A stretch of DNA of 12,826 nt from the NCBI GenBank assembly GCA_016212295.1, contig JACRGO010000104.1, positions 1-12,826 on the forward strand, read 5' to 3'. Both the position numbers and the translations under genes were made by a program. Shown here in pieces: positions 6,787 to 12,826 of the stretch (position 1 is the first letter of the stretch; each line of letters begins with the position of its first letter). The notes beneath the pieces are model-generated. The model was not told the origin of the DNA. It saw nothing but the letters and a program-made list of their open reading frames with translations, and made no database searches. The DNA is from Nitrospinota bacterium. GTDB taxonomy: Bacteria > Nitrospinota > Nitrospinia > JACRGO01.

Positions 6787-9700
6787 ATGAGCAAGGAACA
6801 AATCCAATCAGCCCTCCAGCGGTTTGCCCAAGGCAATCTGTCCGAAAACGCCTTGAATCTCTTCAAAACCCTGGGCTACAACACCGAACGCCAGGCCCCT
6901 CTGGACAAGCCCACCTACTCCGCATTCAAGGAATCCTTTGTAGACGCTCAATCCAAATTCAATGAAGACAAGGCCCTGGTAAAGGACTGGGAAACGGTTG
7001 ATCTTCTCTTTCAGCTTTCAAAGGAAGAAGTGCTCAAACAGACGGACCTCTTCGACACAAGGCGGGTGGACAACGCCGTCATCGAGTCCTACCTTTTCTT
7101 TGCCATTGAGCTTGCCAAACCCCAATACACCCGCGCCGAATTGTGCCATATCACCCGGGAGGTCAACCGCCTCTTCCGCATGCCGGTGATGCTGCTGTTC
7201 AAGCATGGGGAATCCCTGACCCTTTCCGTCATCAACCGCAGGCTGCACAAGCGGGATGAGAACCGCGACGTTCTGAAAAAGGTGACCCTGATCAAGGACA
7301 TCCGAACCGAAAAACCCCACCGGGCGCATATCGATATCTTCTTTGACCTGTCCTTTGATGAGCTTAAGAGAAAAGTCGGCTTTTCCAATTTCGTCGAATT
7401 GCACCACGCCTGGCAAAAGACCCTTGATACCAAGGAACTGAACAAAAGTTTTTACCAGAAGCTTTTCTATTGGTATTTATGGGCGGTCAAGGATGTTAAA
7501 TTCCCCCAGATACGCCCGAAAGAAGATTTAATTCCGGATGAAGCCCATCAAAGCGAAAGCGTGATTCGCCTGCTTACCCGCTTGCTCTTCTGCTGGTTCA
7601 TGAAGGAAAAACAGGAGCTGATTCCTGAAATCCTCTTTAATCAAAACAAGGTCCGGGAAATGCTCAAGAATTTCTCCACGGACCGCAAAAAGAGTTCCGT
7701 TTACTACCGGGCCATCCTTCAAAATCTGTTCTTCGCCACCCTGAGCGTTCCAGTCAAGAACAGGAAATATATTCGGGAATCCTATCAGGGGAAAAACGAG
7801 GATTACGGCAACCCCTATGTCTTCCGCTACCAGGATGAATTTTTGGACCCCAAGGAAAATTTAAAACTGTTTAAAGACATTCCTTTTCTTAACGGCGGAC
7901 TCTTTGAATGTCTGGATGAAAGGCCCAATGGTGACGGAGAAATGGAAATCCGCCTGGACGGTTTTTCCACCAATGAAAAGAAACAAGCCTTTGTCCCCGA
8001 TTATCTGTTTTGGGGCGAGCATCATGGAATCAACCTGGCCAAGGAATTGGACAGCAATAAGAAGAATCAGGAAACCGTTGTGGGTATTATAGATATCCTC
8101 AACTCCTACAAGTTTACCATTGATGAAAACACACCCTTGGAGGAGGAAATAGCCCTTGACCCTGAATTGCTGGGCAAGGTGTTTGAAAGTCTGCTGGCTT
8201 ACTACAATCCGGAAACCAAGGCCAATGCCAGGAAACAGACCGGGAGCTTTTATACCCCCCGTGAAATCGTGAATTACATGGTGGACGAGTCCCTGATCGC
8301 CACGTTCAAGCAAAAACTTCACGACGCCGGAATTTTGGAAAATGTCGAAGAACGTTTGCGCGATTTGGCAGGTTATAATGAAAACGAAAATCCGTTTACG
8401 CCCAAGGAAACCGATGTTATTATCCGGGCCTTGGAAGACCTGAAAATCCTGGACCCCGCATGCGGAAGCGGAGCCTTCCCCATGGGAATCCTGCACAAAC
8501 TGGTCTGGATGCTGCGCAAGATTGATCCTGATAATGAGAAATGGTTCGAAAGCATCATAAATCGCCTGCCGGAGTATACACGGGCGGAAATGAGGAAAAA
8601 ATTGGAAGGTGAAAACTGGGATTATCTTCGCAAGCTGGGCATTATACAGGAAGCCATTTACGGGATAGATATTCAACCCATTGCCATACAAATCGCGAAA
8701 CTCCGCTTCTTTATCTCTCTCCTCGTGGACCAGGATATCCGGGGCAACGCTTCGGACAATTTTGGCCTCCACCCGCTGCCCAACCTGGATTTCAAGCTGG
8801 TGGCCGCCAATACGCTCATCGGAGCCCCTGAACAAAGTCAGCCAACCGAAGGACAATTGTTTTTTGGACGGGAGGAGTTTTTTGAACAGTTCACTGCCCT
8901 AACGGCCGCCTATTTTGTGTCATCCCTCCCCGCGGAAAAGAAGGATGTCACCAAAAAAATGAGGAAATTGGTGGATGGCAAGGTGCGGGAAAAATTAAAT
9001 CAAATACAAAACCTGGTGAAGCACGTCGACGAACGCTTCAGCAAGCACCTGGCGGAAAGAAACAAGGCCGCGATAAAGCAAAAGCAAAGGGATGCCGATC
9101 TCTGGAAAAGCTATGCCAATCTCTTTAAGCACGAAAGCGTGGGCTTCTTTGATATCCGGTATTTTTTCCCTGAAGTGAAAGAGGGGTTTGATATCGTGAT
9201 TGGGAATCCTCCCTATGTCCGCCACGAGTCCATAAAAGACCTGAAGCCGCAACTCGCAAAGGAGTTTGGCTCTTTTTACTGCGGCACGGCGGACCTCTAC
9301 ACCTATTTTTACAAAAAAGGGCTGGATATATTGAATGGGTACGGCCACCTCTGCTTCATCGCGCCCAATAAATTCATGCGGGCCGGTTACGGAAAAAACA
9401 CGAGGGAGTTGCTGGCCAATAAGGCTGTGCCCAGGCTGGTCATCGACTTCGGCGACCTCCCCATCTTCGACGCCACCACCTATCCTTCCATATTGCTGTT
9501 GGGGAAAAATGCGGGGGCGGAAACGGAATTCCTGGCCGCGACCTTCACCCAAACAGAGCAATTGGAAAAAATGGAGGAAACCCTTACCGGGATTGGCTTC
9601 TCCATGCCCGTCTCCTCCCTGAAACCTGAAGGCTGGAACCTGGAACGGCCTGAAGTCCATAGCCTCATGGAAAAGCTCAGGGCAAAAGGTAAACCCCTTG

Positions 9701-9999
9701 GGGAGTATGTGGAAGGTAAATTCTATTACGGCATCAAGACCGGCCTGAACGAGGCATTCGTCATTGACGCAGCAGCACGGGAAAGGCTGATAGCCGAGGA
9801 CCCGAAGAGCGCGGAATTGATAAAACCCTGGCTCCGGGGTCGGGACATCAAGAAGTGGAAGGCGGAGTGGGCGGGGTTGTATGTGATAAACATTGCCAGC
9901 AGCGCCAATCGCGAATGGCCTTGGTCCAACGAGAAGACCGAGGCAAAGGCGCGTCCTATCTTTGAAAAGGCTTACCCCTCCATTCACAAACACCTCTGA
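6787..9999 (+). pseudogene. Eco57I/PglX-like adenine-specific DNA methylase, frameshifted near its C-terminus
   Basis: This large protein carries SAM motif I DPACGSGAF (from D556) and the catalytic motif IV NPPY (807-810) of N6-adenine methylases of the Eco57I class. Residues 1-300 form the N-terminal domain typical of such proteins found beside PLD-helicases (for example MPVMLLFKHGESLTLSVINR and FVELHHAWQKTLD). FYTPREIVNYMV before motif I is the usual lead-in. After motif IV comes the target-recognition part, with IKTGLNEAFVID and KPWLRGRDIKKW. The frame stops at TGA 9997-9999, just after YPSIHKHL, while the natural continuation SQWEDKLKKR is found in another frame 10 bases on. The whole gene without the insert would encode 1231 residues. 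It starts one base after the antitoxin stop, with only a weak ribosome binding site, so coupled translation is likely. The 1070-residue product keeps the catalytic core but loses the end of target recognition. Confidence 0.85.
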
Positions 10000-10005
10000 A
10001 CACCT
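9989..10005. repeat. Short direct repeat AACACCT x2 that breaks the methylase frame
   Basis: AACACCT occurs at 9989-9995 and again at 9999-10005, with CTG between, so the period is 10 bases. Removing one unit (for example 9996-10005) restores aaa cac ctg tcg caa (KHLSQ) and a single open frame from 6787 to 10492. The arrangement is what replication slippage would produce, and it could revert by the same route. Confidence 0.8.
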
Positions 10006-10492
10006 GTCGCAATGGGAAGATAAATTAAAAAAGCGCGATGACCAGGGAAAGTTCTGGTGGGAGCTGCGGTCGTGCGCCTACTACGAGGAGTTTGAAAGGC
10101 CGAAGATTGTTTACCAGGAGATTGCGACATTTCAGTCTTTTGGATACGCAGAACCCGGTTTGTTTTGTAACAACAAGTGCTTTCTAATCCCGGAAAACGA
10201 TGATTTCATTCTTGGGTTATTCAATAGCAAGCTCTTCTGGTGGTTTCTTGGCAATTTGACATCAGGGCTTGTAGGTGGCGCACAAGCCATGCAGATGCCT
10301 TACATGAAGCAACTCCCCATTCCTCCCGCCACCCCCGCCCAAAAGTCCCCCATCATCGAGTGCGTCCAGGCCATCCTTGCAAATCCTGGCAGCCCCGGCG
10401 TCCCCCGCCTGGAAGCGGAAATCGATCAACTGGTCTATGCCCTTTACGGCCTGACGGAAGAGGAAATTGCTGTTGTGGAGGGGAAGGAATGA
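9998..10492 (+). pseudogene. C-terminal fragment of the Eco57I-type methylase
   Basis: This is the displaced end of the methylase: HLSQWEDKLKKRDDQGKFWW, then ELRSCAYYEEFERPKI, LGLFNSKLFWWFL, MPYMKQLPIPP and a final IDQLVYALYGLTEEEIAVVE. These are the standard closing elements of Eco57I-type target-recognition domains. The frame is clean to TGA 10490-10492, so the lesion at 9989-10005 is the only obvious defect of the whole gene. No ribosome binding site or fitting start lies nearby, so the fragment is probably not made on its own; an ATG at 9893 in this frame would add unrelated residues. The stop overlaps the next gene's ATG as ATGA (10489-10492). Confidence 0.8.
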
Positions 10493-11546
10493 CGAATAAA
10501 ACTAAACCCCCTGTTTTTCCTAAAGACTACAAAGCCTTCCTGCATTCAATCAAGCGGCAAATCCATGAAAGCCGCGTCAGGTCTTACCATGCGGTGAACA
10601 GGGAGCTTATAGACCTTCATTGAAATATAGGCAAAGAGATAGCGGAGAGGCAGGAACGGGAAGGTTGGGGCAAGTCCGTTGTCGAAAGATTATCTCGCGA
10701 CTTGCGTAAGGAATTCGCAGGGACAACGGGGTTTTCGACTCAGAACCTGTGGTATATGCGGCAGTTTTATCTTGGATATAAAGAACACCCAAATCTCCAA
10801 CAGCTTGTTGGAGAAATACCCTGGGGACAAAATCTCCTCATTATTTCAAAAGTAAAAAGCGTCTCAGAGCGGGAGTATTACCTGCGAATGACGGCAGAGA
10901 CAGGTTGGAGCAGGAATGTTCTTCTCCATCAGATAAAAACGGATGCTTACAGCAGGCATAAGAAGGCGGTTAAGCAGCATAACTTTAAAACAACACTCCC
11001 TGCGGCTCAGGCTGAACAGGCGGATGAGGCTATGAAGGATGTTTACGCCCTTGACTTTCTCGGTATCACAAAGCCGGTAGTAGAGCGGGAGTTGGAACGC
11101 CGGATGGTCAATCATATAAAGGACCTCCTTCTGGAGTTCGGCCACGGCTTTGCCTTTATAGGCAGTCAATATCCGCTGAAGGTGGACGATGAACAGTATT
11201 TCGTTGACCTGTTGTTTTATCACAGAAGACTCAGGCGCCTCGTGGCTGTCGAGAGTTGAAGGTTGGCAAATTCAAGCCGGAATATGCTGGCAAAATGAAC
11301 TTCTACCTGAACATCCTCAACGATTTTGTCCGTGAACAGGATGAAAACCCGTCAATAGGTATTATCCTCTGCGGCGACAGGAATCGCATGGAAGTGGAAT
11401 ACGCTCTTAAAGGAATTGATAAACCTGTCGGAGTTGCGGAATATACATTAACCCGAAAGCTTCCTTCTGAACTGGCGGATAAGCTTCCAAAGCCGGAAGA
11501 ACTCGAAAGACAGATCATGCAGGAGCTTGAGAATGCGGATGATTAA
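10489..11546 (+). pseudogene. YhcG/DUF1016 PD-(D/E)XK nuclease, nonsense and frameshift mutations
   Basis: Read through its lesions this is a 351-residue DUF1016 (YhcG) protein: an N-terminal DUF1016_N DNA-binding part (from DYKAFLHSIKRQIHESR to LWYMRQFY), a linker, and a PD-(D/E)XK nuclease domain with FVDLLFYHRRL, VAVE-LKVGKFKPEYAGKMNF, and CGDRNRMEVEYAL near the end. TGA at 10621-10623 stands where the family has tryptophan (LIDLHW-NIGKEI). At 11251-11258 an extra AG (gagagttg for gagttg) shifts the frame exactly between the catalytic glutamate and lysine of the E-x-K motif, causing a stop at 11257-11259. The pieces are therefore 10489-10623, the middle part to 11259, and 11256-11546. The gene is coupled by ATGA to the methylase, and YhcG genes are frequent companions of restriction-modification operons. 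It cannot make an active nuclease. Confidence 0.85.
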
Positions 11547-11550
11547 TAGA

Positions 11551-11613
11551 ATGATTTATGCCATTTACGGCCTGACGAAGGAGGATATCCGTATATGTAT
11601 ATCAAAAATTTGA
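11551..11613 (+). pseudogene. Orphan copy of a methylase C-terminal tail
   Basis: The codons from 11551 read MIYAIYGLTKEDI, a near match to the last residues of the methylase (LVYALYGLTEEEI, about 10432-10470), with long shared nucleotide stretches such as tttacggcctgacg. This tail typically ends Eco57I-type enzymes. The relic implies that a second methylase-like gene once ended here, directly before the ATPase gene, or that a recombination copied the tail. Its codons for KED supply AAGGAGG, the ribosome binding site of the next gene. Confidence 0.6.
11578..11584 (+). promoter_or_regulatory. Ribosome binding site AAGGAGG for the OLD-like ATPase
   Basis: AAGGAGG is a perfect Shine-Dalgarno core 10 bases before ATG 11595. 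It lies inside the codons of the methylase-tail relic, so the ATPase gene appears to have been translated by coupling to an upstream methylase gene. Confidence 0.65.
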
Positions 11614-12743
11614 ATATAGAAAACTTCCGTGGCATTAAAAAGGGGGAAATTCAGTTTCAAAAAGGAATGAATATTCTAATTGGGCCAAGCAATATTGGTA
11701 AATCAACTATATTGAAGGCAATTGAGTTCGCCTTAAATCCTTATATTCCTTGGTGGCAGAATAGTACCTTGAATGAGCTGGATTTTTTCAATGGAAATAT
11801 TAAAAAGCCTATAAATATAGAAATTGTTTTAGGGTGCAATAAGAAAAGTTGTTGCGGGGAAGACGTATGCAGTCGCTTTGAGATTGACACTATTGAAGGT
11901 CCAAAGACATGTAGGTTAAGCTCTTACACATTATCTTATGAGAAGAAAACTGGAAAAATTTTAAAAGAAGAAGACATTAAAGCAGAGCAAGAGGTGGAAT
12001 TAATTATTAAGATTAAAATGGTGGCTAATTTTTTGGAGTCTGACGGGTATGTAGAAACAAAATTTCTTATCTTGAATGAAGACGGGGAAGAATGGCACGA
12101 ATTGAACCGGTCCATGAAGGAATGGATTGGATGCGTAATTTTGGATGCCGGGAGAGCGCCGGAAATTGAATGCGCCATGCAAAATAGATCCTTCCTTTCC
12201 AAAGCCATTGGGAACATCAATGAATGGAAATATAAATATCTCAAAGATTTTAAAGAAGGACTCAAAAGCAACATTCAAGAATTGGTGGAAGGAAAAGCAA
12301 AGCCGGTCTTTAAATTAATCAAGGAAAAAACCAATGAAATTTCTCCCTATTTTACAGGTGAAATAAGCGCGACAATCGAGGGAACCAATAAAAATGATCT
12401 TTTAAAGCAGATAGAGCTTTCTCTTAAAGCAGGCGAAGGCGCAGAAATTCCAATTTCCCGCCAAGGAAGGGGACTGCAAAACATAATATCCATCATTCTC
12501 GGAACACAGTTAAAAACTTTTACAACAACCGCAACCCCTCCTCCTTCCATATTTTTACTGGAAGAGCCGGAGCAGAACCTGGAACCCCAATTGCAACGAA
12601 GCCTGATTCAAACCGTCCAAGGCATCTGCGGCCAAGGGGAACAAGCGAATCAAATTATCTTAACCACACACTCCCCCCATATTCTCTCCCGCGCGCTACC
12701 GGCTATTGCAACACTTGTAGATAGAAAAAGCCACGCGAGGTAA
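11595..12743 (+). pseudogene. OLD-family AAA ATPase, truncated by an IS30-type element
   Basis: This encodes the ATPase half of an OLD-type (overcoming lysogenization defect) protein, a family used in phage defence. It starts with the usual MYIKNLNIENFRGIKK strand; Walker A is GPSNIGKST (30-38), an ABC-like signature is SRQGRG (288-293), Walker B is FLLEEPE (E323-E324), and the switch histidine is in TTHSPH (357-362). OLD proteins normally continue into a TOPRIM nuclease domain of about 200 residues, but here the frame changes after PAIATLV (about 12716) into seven foreign residues and stops at 12743. That point coincides with the likely end of an IS element. An unusual cysteine cluster C81-x4-C86-C87-x4-C92 lies in the N-terminal part and might bind a metal. 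The gene is AT-rich compared with the helicase and methylase, which suggests a different origin. Confidence 0.8.
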
Positions 12744-12826
12744 GCTACGTTCTTCGTATTGTGCCACAACACAAGGAGAACGACATGGCTTACACACGCG
12801 TGACCAAAGAAGAACGCAATCTCATG
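12716..12826 (+). mobile_element. Left end of an IS30-family insertion sequence, running off the window
   Basis: TGTAGAT at 12716-12722 matches the beginning of the IS30 terminal repeat, and it is followed by a short untranslated stretch and the transposase start. The element interrupts the OLD-like gene. The exact left boundary is inferred from where OLD-like coding ends; the other end and the target duplication lie outside the window. Confidence 0.6.
12785..12826 (+). CDS. IS30-family transposase, N-terminal 14 residues only
   Basis: AAGGAG (12773-12778) precedes an ATG at 12785. The 14 visible codons read MAYTRVTKEERNLM, which fits the (S/A)YT.LT.EER start of the helix-turn-helix that opens IS30-family transposases. 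The rest, including the DDE catalytic domain, is beyond the window. Confidence 0.7.
   Translation, partial: MAYTRVTKEERNLM

Noticed and set aside
6582-7950. Repeated peptide GDGEMEI in the PIN toxin end and in the methylase
   Set aside because: The shared nucleotides are short and purine-rich and the contexts are unrelated, so chance is the simplest explanation.
7861-9993. Long minus-strand open frames of about 330 codons opposite the methylase gene
   Set aside because: They lie fully inside the methylase, show no family features or ribosome binding sites, and follow from the codon bias of the + strand gene.
232-10623. Reassigned TGA codon as an explanation for the internal stops
   Set aside because: TGA at 232 replaces glycine and TGA at 10621 replaces tryptophan, which are not the same meaning, and intact genes here end with TGA. 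Ordinary mutations explain both.
1-12826. CRISPR array, tRNA or rRNA genes, riboswitch or strong terminator
   Set aside because: I saw no regularly spaced repeats, cloverleaf-like sequence, rRNA segments or GC-rich hairpin followed by a T run.

Overview
The window is a decaying bacterial defence island of about 12.8 kb, with all supportable genes on the + strand. Strong Shine-Dalgarno sequences, tight ATGA overlaps and the protein families present (DUF433, PIN/antitoxin pairs, ORF6N, Eco57I-type methylase, YhcG/DUF1016, OLD ATPase, IS30) suggest a Gram-negative environmental bacterium, perhaps of the Desulfobacterota, Nitrospirota or Omnitrophota kind. That placement is an inference, because no rRNA or housekeeping gene is present.

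Layout. (a) 1-2757 is a graveyard of small defence and toxin-antitoxin (TA) pieces: an antitoxin with an internal stop followed by a toxin cut after 11 codons, a frameshifted methyltransferase relic, an orphan DUF433 antitoxin, a second partial copy of the first antitoxin fused to the front of an ORF6N gene, the N-terminal stub of another Eco57I/type IIG-like enzyme, and a 43-codon open tail. (b) 2754-6107 encodes an intact 1117-residue protein joining a PLD-type nuclease domain to an SNF2 helicase. (c) 6125-6785 is an apparently intact PIN toxin plus small antitoxin, placed between the helicase and its likely partner. (d) 6787-10492 is a 1.2-kresidue Eco57I/PglX-like adenine methylase, split by a 10-bp near-tandem duplication. 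(e) 10489-11546 is a YhcG (DUF1016) PD-(D/E)XK nuclease gene with one nonsense codon and one 2-nt insertion inside the E-x-K catalytic motif. (f) 11551-11613 is a short second copy of the methylase C-terminal tail, carrying the ribosome binding site of the next gene. (g) 11595-12743 is an OLD-family ATPase, apparently cut off by an IS30-family element that runs out of the window.

Working model. The PLD-helicase, the methylase and perhaps YhcG formed one translationally coupled restriction-type operon: PLD domain for cleavage, SNF2 motor for translocation, Eco57I-type protein for modification and target recognition. The nested TA pair may have acted as an addiction lock or fail-safe. In this allele the helicase and TA pair are intact, while the methylase, YhcG and OLD genes are all broken. 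Either the system is inactive, or the helicase needs the methylase polypeptide as a subunit before it can cut, or the 10-bp lesion is a reversible switch.
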